NCBI GenBank assembly: GCA_032622095.1
Contig: CP136064.1
Location: 256,657,863-256,721,862 of the forward strand
Source: Siphonodentalium dalli
Lineage: Eukaryota; Mollusca; Scaphopoda; Gadilida; Siphonodentaliidae
Length of the DNA: 64,000 bases
Direction: 5' to 3'
In this document: positions 20,811-31,904 of the stretch, piece after piece
Layout: every line of letters starts with the position of its first letter
Position numbering within the stretch: the first letter of the stretch is position 1
Translations under genes and position numbers: made by a program
The notes under the pieces: generated by a model
Told to the model about the DNA's origin: nothing
Seen by the model: the letters and a program-made list of their open reading frames with translations, nothing else
Databases searched by the model: none

Positions 20811-22855
20811 ACTGGCATTTTGCCCCGCGATTGGACTATAGGTTTGATAAGACCCATCTATAAGAGAAAAGGGGAACGTCTTGATCCAGCAAATTATCGG
20901 AAAATAACACTTCTGAGTTGCATGGCGAAACTTTTCACTAGTATAATCAGCGAACGATTGAGTGTATTCCTTGTAGAGAACCAAATCCAAGGGGAAACCC
21001 AAGCTGGTTTCCGAAAAGGATATTCAACCATAGACCATACATTCTCTCTGTACACGTTGGTTCACCTGCTAAAATCCTCTAGAAAAAGACTATACTGTGC
21101 ATTCATAGACTTCACGCGAGCCTTTGACTCAGTCTGGAGGGTAGGATTATGGGAAAAACTTCTCAGATACAACATCAGTGGGAAAGTCCTTGACGTCATC
21201 AAGGCCCTGTATTCTGACCTTAAGCTTTGCGTTTGCGTCAATGACCAGCAATCAGATTACTTTAACTGTAACACGGGCGTAAAACAGGTAGACAACCTCT
21301 CACCGATACTTTTCGCGCTCTACTTGAACGATCTCGAACGGTACTTACGCAAACAAGGTTGCCGCGGAATTGAACTGAACTCACTCGCTGAATCAGACTC
21401 GGAACTATTCACAAAGCTCTTTCTGTTGATATATGCTGACGATACTGTGCTGATTGCCCACTCCCGCCAAGCTTTGCAAAACTCACTAAATATTTTTGCG
21501 ATGTACTGTAGTACTTGGCGCTTAAATATCAATTCTGATAAGACAAAAATACTGATATTTGGCAAAACACAGAAAAGAGATAAATTATGTCAGTTTAAAA
21601 TTGCAGATAACAAACAAACTTGAATTAGTAAATAGCTACAAATACCTGGGAACCCTCTTTCATAAAAACGGATCGTTCGCGAAAGAGAGAAATAGTAGAT
21701 GTTTCAAAGCGAAAAGTGCTATGTTCGCGCTTCTCAATAAAATGAGGGCTAATAATTTAAGTGTGTCTACTATAATAGAAATCTATGAGAAATCCATCGT
21801 ACCGATAATGACATATGGAGCAGAAATTTGGTCACATGAAAACTTGAAATGTTTTGAAAAACTTGAAATTTGGTTTTTAAAATTCATGCTGGGCTGAAAT
21901 CTTCGACACCGACACCATTTCTTTATGGTGAAACCGGTATTTTTCCAATAACAGTCAAAATTAAGACTCGCGCGCTCTCATATTGGGGCAGGTTACTAAC
22001 GATGGAATGTCAACGTTTACCTTTAATACTATATTATATTTTATATACTAGGCATTCAAGAAATATTTGCAACAACCCATGGATAATTGATATAAAAGAA
22101 ACCCTGAATAGATTAGGTATGGGATATATATGGAACGACCAATATATTCATAGCCTCAATATTTTTAATGCTTTCATAAAACAAAAACTAGAAGATATCT
22201 ATATCCAAGAATGGAGGGGCTGTACCTCGACATCTAGTAAATATGCCTTCTACAGAATAATCAAACAAGATTTCGGCAAAGAAAAGTACCTTAGTAGTGT
22301 AGACAATAAACTCGTTTCGAGTATTCTGCGAATCAGAACAAGAAACCACCACCTCCCAATTGAAACTGGATCCTGGAATAAAATAGACTACTCCGAGAGA
22401 AAATGTACTTTATGTCTATCAGAACTGGGCGATGAATTTCATGTCATACTGAAATGTCCAGCTTTACATGATCTCCGACAGAAATATATTCCATCATATT
22501 TCTACCGAAATCCAAACACTATTACAATGAGAGAACTTTTCAATTCGGGAAAAGGAAGACGAACCACAAATCTGTCCATATTCATTAGAAGGGTTTTGCC
22601 GCTATTTAGGCTCTCCTGAGGCTTCCACTGACTAATTTTACCATATCCCTTCATGGGTTGTCGCACCATATATCTTACAACTAATTTATTGCATATATAC
22701 ATATATATGTACTACACATAACTGACGCATTATTTTAAATGTATATGCTAGTATAATGCAATCTGCACGCATGCGCGCATAATTTATCGTATTTATGAAT
22801 TATGTATTCTCTGTATATCTATATGATGTTGAGCAAATAAATTGAATTGAATTGC
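20811..22855 (+). pseudogene. Plus-strand LINE ORF2, RT core to 3' tail
   Basis: Resumes the host LINE at GILPRDWTIGLIRPIYK. RT motifs: YRKITLLSCMAKLF, QAGFRKGYSTIDH, CAFIDFTRAFDSVW, TGVKQVDNLSPILFALYLND (the usual Gly of RQG-DN is Val) and an intact IYADDTVLIA. Two frameshifts, at about 21560-21625 and 21870-21897, break the C-terminal half. It ends in a CCHC zinc motif, CTLCLSELGDEFHVILKC, and a stop at 22619. The 3' region ends with AATAAATTGAATTGAATTG at about 22855. Same family as 10112-10660. Non-functional. Confidence 0.9.
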
Positions 22856-23395
22856 AAAAAGTAGGCAGACCGGATTTGGTCTGCATCTGAGAATTTGTAT
22901 ATTTCATATTACTTGAGGAATCACAAATTCCCATTGATCACACCTTGGCGGTCACATTTAGAACAAAACTAGAGAAAGAGTGTTTAAAAATGAGCGGTTT
23001 ATATACTTTAACAACAATACGTTAAAGGTTAACGTTGTTGTTAACCTATTTGACTCCCGGAACCGGAACCGGACCGATATATGTTCGTGTACATACAAGC
23101 TACCCCCCCCCCCCCCCGGAACCTGACCGAGATATGTTCACGCACATAAGAGCTAGGACTTATATTCCTATCACCATGAGGCTTCAAATATCAAAAATAA
23201 GTAGCAAACTAGTGACACGTGACACATATACAAGTCAGTCACATTCTACATTAAACTATTATAGTTATATTCAACTATAGTCGGTAAATATGAATCTCGT
23301 CGTTTTGTAAATTAGATACAAGAGACATCAGCCCAACACCATATTTAAACAAAAACTATTAAAAACAGTGTCATACTAAATCTAGATAAACTTAC
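22856..23395 (-). other. Intron 1 near exon 1; C-tract
   Basis: Contains a run of about 16 C at 23103-23118 between two similar segments (GGAACCGGAACCGGACCGATATATGTTC and GGAACCTGACCGAGATATGTTC type). No coding seen. Confidence 0.5.
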
Positions 23396-23612
23396 TCTGT
23401 TTGATTATATTATCTCGTGCATCCTCGTCGGTTATGAGAGCTCTCCTCCGTTTAACATTGTCGTCAGAGAAAGGGTTCAGCCCGCATCCCTTTTGTGGAA
23501 GAACGTGTGATATGACATATATCAAGCCCAACGCGAAGAGAGTCAGTATGGCAAGGAAAGGGTTAAACAATATACCCTGTGCAATTGATAGTATGGTAGC
23601 CAGAACGGCCAT
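23396..23612 (-). CDS. retsat: retsat exon 1 (membrane anchor and N-terminal region)
   Basis: Encodes residues 1-72 plus one base. I chose the start at MAVLATIL because it opens directly into a hydrophobic stretch (about residues 2-39) typical of the ER signal-anchor. An in-frame start 20 codons upstream (about 23672) would add a polar, Arg-rich leader and seems less likely. After the anchor come NPFSDDNVKRRR and ITDEDARDNIIKQ, matching the conserved region between anchor and FAD domain in vertebrate RETSAT. The exon ends AAACAGA followed by donor GTAAGT, in phase 1. The spare base joins GG of exon 2 to make Arg. No clear TATA box or initiator is visible upstream. Confidence 0.9.
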
Positions 23613-23868
23613 GTTTCGATTCCAATGGAGGACTGGAAACGGCCGCCCCTTGTTTCTTTCAGCGACTAACAACAGGACCGCCCCCGTAAGCCATCAGCTG
23701 TCAAAAAGACTGACCTGTCCTATAATATCACCCGATCAACTTGACTTTGCGATAACGATATATTTGTGTGAATTGGAGAATGCATGCATTGTAGACTTTG
23801 ATACACACAGTGCATGGATAAGCGGACACTTCAATAAACCGGAAGTTGCGGAACGCCAGGCGGTGATA
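23613..23868 (-). other. Upstream of retsat exon 1
   Basis: Would hold the 5' UTR and promoter, or another intron if a non-coding first exon exists. No TATA box at a convincing spacing was seen. A 165-codon plus-strand frame crosses exon 1 and this region; it is antisense to the exon and has no recognisable domain. Confidence 0.35.
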
Positions 23869-24328
23869 TGTGACCCGCCATATAAAATCCAGTCGTAAGT
23901 CGGGATTTTTTTTACGCTGTGCCAATGCATTCTCTTATATATGCGAGTCGACCATAGGTCGCCTCGCATATATAAGAGAATGCATTGGCCTAACAATTTG
24001 TTATCATTTTTTTTAAATAAATGTTTCTTACAATTTTTAGGACATAAAATAAAAAACATCCATTACCCTGCAGGGAGCCCCACACATATATAGAAGCATA
24101 TAGAAGAGAGTCGTCTGCTCATGTTTGTCTGGGGCTCTGTATGGGTGAAATTATAAAATTGTTAAAGAATACAAGAAAAAATTATTAAAATTGTAAAAAA
24201 TTGTTAGGCCAATGCATTCTCTTATATATGCGAGGCGACCTATGGTCGACTCGCATATATAAGAGAATGCATTGGCACAGGGTAAAAAAAATCCCGACTT
24301 ACGACTGGATTTAATATGGCGGGTCACA
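23869..24328. mobile_element. Hairpin MITE, TGTGACCCGCC family, copy 1
   Basis: TIRs TGTGACCCGCCATAT, then AATCCAGTCGTAAGTCGGGA, about 45 bp, lead directly into mirror-image hairpins (23926-23991 and 24208-24276). The core holds CCCTGCAGGGAGCCCCACAC and TCGTCTGCTCATGTTTGTCT. No transposase. It lies about 260 bp upstream of the retsat start codon. Confidence 0.85.
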
Positions 24329-24826
24329 AATGTCATTTTCCTATAATCCGGCCGCCAACTCACCAAGGCATGTTTTAGCTGGTCCATAATGTCTTTACGA
24401 CCTGGTTTCTGACTACCATTTGGCTTTCCATAAACCTATTCAAAATCAGAAATGTTCTCCGTGGTCCCTCCCATTTTTGTTGGTGAATTTTCTCAACGGG
24501 ATAGTGTTTTATGTGTTTTTGAAGCCCACACCCAGAGCCACATTCAGCTTTCGGTATACACAGCGCACTCTCCTGCACCCGTCATATGACCCTCCCGGGG
24601 AGAATAGGCCCAATACAGAGGACGCAGTGATATTTGCGCCCAATTATTAATCTTATAATTATAAATTTTCACTATGGAATTAACTGCTCGTTTTCCATTA
24701 GGGCATCTTAAATTTCACATAGTGATGGGGATGAGAATTGACGAGGATGATGACGATGAAATGGTTGCGACGATGAATTCACCTGGGCTGTATGCGAAGA
24801 AAGAACCAGTGGTTGATGTGTATATA
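24329..24826. other. No gene recognised
   Basis: AT-rich and mixed sequence with short, unsupported frames on both strands. GATGATGACGATGA-like low complexity at about 24725-24775. Confidence 0.4.
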
Positions 24827-25245
24827 TACCAATAAGAAATATGGCATATACAGTATGTTATTGTCAAATGTGTCTCATTTGTTATGTAAACAAAAGCAAA
24901 AAACGTTACAGAACCTGGCTTTTGTTTAGATGCGGATATGGTAAACATAAGGAGCGTTATTTGTTACTGTTTTCCTGATATGGAAATAATAAAGAGCGTT
25001 TTTATATTTGTGTGTGATTAACCAATATAATTGCGCTGTGTTATGTAAACAGAACCAAAACTTCTGTAACACGAGCAGGTTCTTGTTCGCGTACACCACC
25101 GTACGTCTTGACGACAATATATTATTTACGCGCTGATTATGTTTGGCATATGAACAAAACTATATGTATTTTAATATTCCTTCCGTTGATGTCGATTTGA
25201 ACAAATATGAATATATATTTCTGCAACGAACACCGCTCTTGCATT
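24827..25245. mobile_element. GGGCGG-ended MITE, copy b (5' end lost)
   Basis: Same interior order as copies a and c: CAGTATGTTATTGTCAAATG, GGCTTTTGTTTAGATGCGGA, GTTTTCCTGATATGGAAATA, ACGTCTTGACGACAATAT. Its right end, TTTCTGCAACGAACACCGCT, is a decayed version of the ACGCCGCCCGT terminus. The left terminus is missing. Confidence 0.7.
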
Positions 25246-26603
25246 TAAACGTCATCACAATGTGACAGTGCTATTTTATATACAAAAGCAGTATATGCCT
25301 TTATTACATGCTACACATGTATACTAACTAAGTTATTATACCTAACTCACTAATATACATTTTATAGCCGCATTGTCATTTCATTCCGCGTACTTGGTTA
25401 ATTTCGTTCCATTCCGCGCTATTCCGTTCTTTACATTCCCCGTCCCTGGACTCGTTCCTGTTGTGTATCTTGCTATTTCGTATTTCTATCTACGCCCAAA
25501 GTCTCACCCACTAGTCTATTTCTCTACCTTTATTTATCGCCCAATCTTAGACCAAACTATAAGACACTACTGGATTTCAGCCAATCACAGGTAATGTTAT
25601 TTGCCGCCTTTTGTCAGTTCTTAATTAGCGTTCGTGCTGTCAACATCGCTCCTGTTATTGCGTCAGAGATAGCGTAAATTCTTCAAATGCCTTGAAGAAT
25701 GTAGAAGTTATAAAGTATAAGATGAATACTACGTTATGACATCTGACCTATGCTTTCTCAATATGGTATGTGATATTTGTTATGTTTTTACCCGTTATTA
25801 TAATGTTTTTAATAATACTATTGTCTTCGTTTTGGAAGTTTAGAATTACGCCACATTTGCAATATATATTTGCCCAATAGTTAAGGGATGTGGAAATAGC
25901 GTTCGTAATCTCCCTTTTATACTAGCATGTAGGTTTTATTTCTAACTGTTCATTACAGTTAGGATTGTGTCAAATAGTTGTTTATATCGACAATAGGGAA
26001 GTTTGTTTATTGACACAACCACATTTCACATATTTATTAATATCCATACTGGATATTTATTCGGCAGCAACTATAACCTATGTATTTGTTCACCAGGGTC
26101 ATTTTCTCGTTGGACATCTCTCGATTGATGTTTGATGCTCGATGTGATGTTGCTGTCAAGCTGTCTATATAGATGTGTTGTGATGTCATCCATGTTGTGA
26201 TGCTTGTTGGATGTGTTCCGTTTGGTATAGAATGAATATTCAATAAATGCATGATGAAGACTTTTAAAGGTATGCGTAGTGTTTATATAGACCCTGCCTG
26301 ATCAAGACTCAGAGCCCATAAATGTTTTGTGATATAGCGACATGGTTCACTTAAGACCCACCCCTGTGCTCTACCACAACAACTTCCGGTATCCCATAAA
26401 ACATTCCGCCACATACCCACACTTTATTGGTTAAAATAATCTCTTCTTTAGTCACAAGTTCTTCCGGGTCACCATAGAGATTCCGCCTGTAGGTTATGGC
26501 ATGTAACGTGTAGGTAATAAACCTCCATTTTAGGAAAATGTCCAATCATTGACATGGTTTATTTTGTTTGGAAGATAGATCAGGGTTAGTTATAATAATT
26601 TGT
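25246..26603. other. No recognised gene; one uncertain ORF
   Basis: Mostly AT-rich sequence. The minus frame 26351-26545 (about 64 codons) is listed separately. No exon with clear splice signals and a known domain was identified. Confidence 0.4.
26351..26545 (-). CDS. Unassigned minus-strand ORF or repeat
   Basis: Reads RNLYGDPEELVTKEEIILTN, then KVWVCGGMFYGIPEVVVVEH. The composition looks protein-like (charged/hydrophobic alternation, few low-complexity runs), and an acceptor-like AACCTACAG precedes GCGGAATCTC. I do not recognise a family. It could be an exon of an upstream gene or part of a dispersed repeat that happens to stay open. Treat as a candidate only. Confidence 0.25.
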   Translation of the reverse strand: MDIFLKWRFITYTLHAITYRRNLYGDPEELVTKEEIILTNKVWVCGGMFYGIPEVVVVEHRGGS

Positions 26604-26605
26604 TT

Positions 26606-26955
26606 GGAGGGGTACTGTACACTAAATCGGGCCATTTATGGGACCATCTCCTTTTATACTCAACAGAACATGTGCAACAAATGAATGAATTTTAGCCATG
26701 GATTAGTGCCAAATACTCTCATATGCTCTATATATGAATGACGAAAACAACATGGCAATTATAATGAAAATGAATTTATGACTCCAGCCATTTAATTATA
26801 ATTACTATGTTGTTTGCATCGTTTATAGAGCGCATGAGTGTATTTTGCACTAATCCATATGGCTCAAATTTATTCATTTGTTTCTTATATTCTGTTGAAT
26901 ATAAAAGGAGATGGTCCCATAATTGGCTGGATTTAGTGTATAGTACCCCTTTAAG
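26606..26955. mobile_element. Foldback MITE with ~170-bp arms
   Basis: Left AGGGGTACTGTACACTAAAT ... GGGACCATCTCCTTTTATAC and the inverse on the right, ending TTTAGTGTATAGTACCCCTTT. The two arms meet around TTTATGACTCCAGCCATTTA. Same family as the element at 6072-6645. Frames on both strands (66 codons each) are palindrome artefacts. Confidence 0.78.
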
Positions 26956-27175
26956 TTGTATCGTATTAATTAACATGCTGCCAATTACCTTACAAGCTAC
27001 ACGTTAGAAGTTAAAAGCGGAATCTCTCTATAGATCTGGGAATATGATACCTTTGTGTCCTCTGCGTCGAGTGATACTAACGGAAACATCATGTCATCCC
27101 CTCTGATGACAATATTTCTAAAATATCCGATGTCAATCCATCCGATGTACTTCGTCTTGAACATATGTGACCCGC

Positions 27176-27615
27176 CATATCAATTCCAGTCGGAAGTCGG
27201 GATTTTTTTACCCTGTGCCAATGCATTCTCTTATATATGCGAGTCGACCATAGGTCGCCTCGCATATATAAGAGAATGCATTGGCCTAACAATTTTTTAC
27301 AATTTTAATAATTTGTTCTTGTATTCTTTTATAATTCAACCCATCAAGCCCCAGACAAACATGAGCAGACGACACTCTTCTATGTGCTTCTATATATGTG
27401 TGGGGCTCCCTGCAGGGTAATGGATGTTTTTTTATTTTATGTCCTAAAAATTGTGAGAAACATTTATTTAAAAAACATGATAAAAAATTGTTAAGCTAAT
27501 GCATTCTCTTATATATGCGAGGCGACCTATGGTCGACTCGCATATATAAGAGAATGCATTGGCACAGGGTAAAAAAAATCCCGACTTCCGACTGGATTTG
27601 ATATGGCGGGTCACA
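27176..27615. mobile_element. Hairpin MITE, TGTGACCCGCC family, copy 2
   Basis: TIR TGTGACCCGCCATAT then CAGTCGGAAGTCGGGA, hairpins at about 27218-27286 and 27500-27568. The core (CCCCAGACAAACATGAGCAG ... GGGGCTCCCTGCAGGG) is inverted relative to copy 1, so the two elements sit in opposite orientation. Confidence 0.85.
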
Positions 27616-28165
27616 TATATATTTTCTCGCGCAACTCTGTTAACCAGCTCATACTTTATATGCATAGCGCAAGAATAGTTTTCATTCACTGTGTTATAGG
27701 ATAAATCTTTGGATAGTCATCTTGAGAATATATATCTTTAATTTCTTCAGAAATATTAAATGCACCCAACGATTTCCGTGATCTTTTTGTAATTATGGAT
27801 ATATATGTTGAAACTTTCTTCTTATATCGCGATCCATGAACAGAGATTATGTTACTCCGTCGCCAGTGTACACAACGAGAGGAGTTTTAATACTGGCGAA
27901 TCCAGACATCCACTTTAAATATCCGGTGTGTGCTTCAGCGAGACTCCTTTCTGGAAGCTCCCGATGTTGAAGAACGCTGTCACAGACGTGATGTCATGCT
28001 TTAGATTACTGGATGTACTGTAATTTCGCTGAAATTAATCGAATTCGGTCATCTTAACGGCCAGATGCACGTATTGCCAAAATGTCCTGGTATTTTGAAA
28101 TAGATTTTCTCAAAATAAGTCCGGGATTTCTTTTTGAAATTTGATTCAAGCAATTACTGTATTCA
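27616..28165. other. No gene recognised
   Basis: AT-rich; no frame with recognisable content on either strand. Confidence 0.4.
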
Positions 28166-28390
28166 ACCCTTTCGTGACAGGAACTGTGCTGGTGCAGCAT
28201 TAAATGACATGTGCCAGTGTATTCTCTTATATATTCGAGTCTCCCATAGTGAGCCTAACATATATGTGAGAACGGCTGGCTTACAAGGTCAAGGTAAATA
28301 TTGTTAGGCCAATGTATTATCGTATATATGCGAGTCTCCATTTGGGTGACTTGATATATATAAAAGAATGCATTGGCACAGGGTAAATGG
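28166..28390. mobile_element. Decayed hairpin MITE (CCCTTTCGTG subfamily)
   Basis: Left CCCTTTCGTGACAGGAACTG, two degenerate hairpins (28203-28271 and 28310-28376), then GCATTGGCACAGGGTAAA. Related to 38951-39091 and 2424-2620 by the left-end text GGTGCAGCATTAAA. Confidence 0.65.
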
Positions 28391-30252
28391 GCGAGGGTGC
28401 CATGGGTGAATAATCAAATATAAGCTGATCACCATATCTCTTAACAGTGTTGCATATTTCCAGTTGATTGCGCCCTGCTTGAGTGGACCACGGTGCTTAT
28501 CAACTTTAATTATCATTTGGCTGGAATAGTTGTGGTTTCTTTATATTCTTATTCTTCATTATAATATTTGGGATATCTGATTGGCTACAACGCCAAGTTC
28601 AAATAACCATGTCCCCGGCACCATTGACAGCGGGGTTAAGAGAGCGCGTGCGCGAACCATCGGGGGTTATTATAAGAGCACGTGAAACATGGGAACAGTT
28701 TCTACCGATCACGACGTTACTCCAGCACGCCGAGTTTGACGTCACATGACGCCGGATCCATAGGTCGGCTACCGAAATATTCTTATTGGTGTGTATTCGT
28801 GTGAGAACCTATGAAAACTAGAATGCACTTACTGGAGCTGCCTATACTTGCGCCAATCACACATTTGGCATGTTGTGTGGTGTATTGTCAACAACAGTTT
28901 GAACCATGGGTGCTGGCCCCTCGTTTGAGAGATCGATACAAAATCTAGATATCAAATTGCAGTTCATCCATCGCTGAAATATTAGTGTACGGACAGAATA
29001 TCCCTGTTATCTCCAGTTGATCTACTACACTAATGATTGTCTTAGTAATACCGTACGAGTTGTTTGACATATTTATAGAACAATATAGACATCGCTCGTA
29101 TGAAGGGTGTGAAGACGATTGGTTGCCGATGATGCTATATATTATATACCAATGGGTTATATTACTAGTTTGATTAGAATGATTTGTGTATGCCATAGCA
29201 CTTCAACAGCAAAAACCATCAAAGTCAATTACAAATACCGACGCAATTAAATAAAAGACACGCGATCATTGGCTAGTCTTTGATTAACAATGTGTCAATG
29301 TGAACATGCCCTTAGCGACTGATCTACAGTCTTCTGGAACATATCGTCAAAATGTCTATTGCGTTGAGAGTGAGAAAGCTTGTTTTCCCAGTTAATTATT
29401 AAAGCATTTTAATATTCCATGTTTCCACATTCACATTTTTCAGTGCAATTGTTTCTCAATTGAACCATGCGCTCGACTGTTTGGGTGGACATGATTTATA
29501 AATATGCACAAGGATCTTTCGGAAATGTTTTGAACTTCCAAGAAATATGTTCGCACCTCACGCTCTCTGCGAAAAATAAAACGATTCCGCACGCATCTTT
29601 TAGACTTGATCTCAACTCATTTCCCGATTTTCAAGACACAAAATAGGCTTTTAATCTGCAGTACTATTGCCCACTTTTATTTTCCATGCAGGGTATATAT
29701 ATATATATATATTTATAATAATAAAACACGAAGTTGTTGGCATATGGATCGTTTAGCCTTCCGTGTAATACGAGTCTCAGCTGTCTGGACATCGACGAAA
29801 TCATGTCTGGTGTTTGGCGCGCCCATGTAACTTGTGACGTCCTGATGTGCATCGTAACGTCATGTCGTCTTTATTGGTTTCCAGAAAGAAATCTTTCATT
29901 TTTGTTCTTTTATGAACGATTTATTACCAAAATAAAACCAGATAACAATGCAAATTAAGTATATATGTCCATGGATTTAAATTACAATTGGTGCAACCAT
30001 TTCATATTACCGCATGTGCATTCTTAACATTATGTACTTCCGGTATAACGTAATATATTCGCGGAAGGACAGACAGATGAACAGATAAACAGAGATCCGG
30101 ACAAACCGAAAACATTACTTGCGTCCAGCATAGACTGGCGCAAATAAGTACACTTAAGTTGAGGCCGCATATAGACCTATCTGGCTATAAGCTGGAGAAG
30201 CGACAGCAGCAACCTGCTACGGCATATGGGAGGCCAAATTCACATTTAAAAT
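28391..30252. other. No gene recognised
   Basis: Includes a TA run with a short island at about 29694-29715. Frames of 60-85 codons have no domain or splice support. Confidence 0.4.
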
Positions 30253-30461
30253 AACGAATTGCGCTTAATTGCGCTTAAGCGCAATTAATTGCGCTTAAGT
30301 GCAAATAATTACGTTTAAGCGTAATTGATTGAGCTTAAGCGCAATCAGTTGCGCTTAATTGTAATTATTTGCACTTAAGCATAATTATTTGCACTTAAGC
30401 GCATTACTTAAGCGCATTCGATTGCGCTTAAGCGATTTAATTACGCTTAAGCGCAATTCGT
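30253..30461. repeat. Cluster of GCGCTTAAGCGC palindromes
   Basis: About a dozen overlapping copies and variants of AATTGCGCTTAAGCGCAATT, each centred on CTTAAG and spaced about 10-20 bp apart. The whole block starts ACGAATTGCGCTTAA and ends with the inverse, TTAAGCGCAATTCGT. Confidence 0.88.
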
Positions 30462-30739
30462 GGTTATATGTATCTAAACACCCCTGGTGGATAAATAGGT
30501 TTATCCATAACTCAACCTTAACTCCTATTGACATATCACCTCTTGTTTTCATTGGTTTGGATGGGTAGGGAGCTAGCCTAACTTCTTTATCAAAATGGCT
30601 GATAGCATTACCTTCTGTTTCAGTCGTGGCGACTCGTGGTAGCACTATATTATTTCGCGCTCCGCGTGTACAACTAATGTAGAGATTCCTCTTTCGCCTG
30701 GGCGCATGGGGGTTTTATTTATAGAATGGGAATTTTTGG

Positions 30740-31045
30740 GAGGATTAAAAGTCGAACTGCGAACCGGAGGACGAGTCCGGTAAAAGGTGTAGTTGGGAAT
30801 TTCAATTTCGTTTATTGTCGTTAACATTATGTCAATAATATTGATTTTTGGTTTGTGATAAGCTATGCCAATTACAAATAAAAGAAATGAAAAAGATAAT
30901 TTGTATGTCTTATATTTCAACTTTTATAGACATGTTTCGTTCTGCAGCCAACTGGGGTTGTGGTCGGAGACGGTCGAGTCGGCTGCCGGTTCATTAATTA
31001 GGTGCTGGTTGTTATTGTTATTTTAACGGAATGCTGCATGAGTTG
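30740..31045. mobile_element. Solo diverged TIR of the 51980-54598 MULE-like element
   Basis: Collinear with 51990-52265: TGTAGTTGGGA(A/C)TTTCAAT, TTTCGTTTATTGTCGTTAA, TTTTGGTTTGTG, TCTTATATTTCAACTTTTAT, then GTCGAGTCGGCTGCCGGTTC in place of GCCGAGCCGGCCGCCGAGTC. Only one arm is present; no transposase nearby. Confidence 0.75.
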
Positions 31046-31108
31046 GTCATTCGCAAAACCAATATATTTTATATTATATAATTACAATCATGGGTATATA
31101 ATATAGGC

Positions 31109-31770
31109 CGTGGCTAGAGTACCATATACGGTACTTCAGCCGAACTGCTAAAGTACCGTATACGGCACTTTAACCGAACTGTTAAAGTACCGTATACGGC
31201 ATTTTAGCCAAACTCTATTCAAACTGCTAAAGTACCGTATACGGCACTTTAGCAGTTTGACTAGAGTACCGTAGGCCTATAGTTTGATTCACATGCCACG
31301 CGATTATACAGGCATAATTGTGTTTTGAAAAATGATTTTTTTTATATATCGTATATGAACGTGGTGGTCTGGACAGCCCTTGAGCCATGCACAAATCGTT
31401 TTGTAATGGTATTTCGTCTATATAGTCTCTTTCGAGTCCATACTTTACAGTAATACTATAACCAGCCACGTGGCACGTGGATATCAATTTTGGAAATGGA
31501 TCATCCTACGTGGATTAAAATCCCCAATTATCTCGTGTTGTCTGAAAGCGCTCGAATTCCATTGAGCATACATGTGCCCGTAGAATCGGCGTTGAATAAA
31601 TCAGCGCTCGGGCGCTGCTATTGTTGTGACGAACGCGCGCATTTGACGTGACAAATGACATGCAAGCAGCGCATAGAGCTACGGTACTTTAGCAGTTTGG
31701 CTAAAGTACCGTATATACGGCACTTTAGCAGTTCGGCTAAAGTGCCGTATACGGCACTCTATAGCCAGTC
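31109..31770. mobile_element. Foldback with GTATAC-palindrome arrays at both ends
   Basis: The left array (31119-31275) has 4-5 units of AAAGTACCGTATACGGCACT spaced by (T)TTAGCCGAACTGC-type linkers. The right array (31681-31765) has 2-3 units. Outermost ends, GTGGCTAGAGTACCATATAC and the inverse of GTATACGGCACTCTATAGCC, are inverted copies. The intervening ~400 bp contains no recognised gene. Confidence 0.7.
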
Positions 31771-31904
31771 CGTATAATATATGATCTTGAGCGCGTTACC
31801 ATTTCTGACATTGTTTTTCTTGTCTTGCGTTGTCGGGGCGACTCGCGATAGCATTACCTTCTGTATTAGTCGGGTCGACTTTGATTTACTTCAATTTTCG
31901 AGTA

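Larger units (their letters stand above)
8266..23395 (-). other. retsat intron 1 (about 15.1 kb)
   Basis: Dominated by mobile and tandem repeats listed separately: hairpin 9174-9312, LINE 3' end 10112-10660, ~255-bp tandem pair 10648-11126, GGGCGG MITE 11303-11623, minisatellite 11673-12360, paired repeats at 14.3 and 15.9 kb, foldback 16751-17261 and nested LINEs 17262-22855. The stretches 8290-9170, 9315-10110, 12361-14330 and 14851-15840 show no recognisable gene. Weak resemblances between 12650-12960 and 15190-15400 suggest an old shared repeat. Confidence 0.7.
1459..23612 (-). other. retsat: retsat gene span (5' half; retinol saturase)
   Basis: This span holds five in-phase coding exons of one minus-strand gene. 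Together they encode about 281 codons, against roughly 600 for vertebrate RETSAT, so the C-terminal half is left of the window. RETSAT is an FAD-dependent ER-membrane enzyme that saturates the 13,14 double bond of all-trans-retinol. Visible in the joined product are an N-terminal hydrophobic anchor, the NPFSDD segment, a Rossmann GSGPGG motif followed by VLVLEQH, TGGTCHTF, and FDTGIHYLG. All introns have GT..AG borders. Intron lengths are about 15.1 kb, 2.1 kb, 1.6 kb and 2.25 kb. Assignment rests on recalled family sequence; no search was run. Confidence 0.93.

Noticed and set aside
23401-23898. Plus-strand 165-codon ORF
   Set aside because: Overlaps retsat exon 1 in antisense and continues into a MITE; no recognisable domain.
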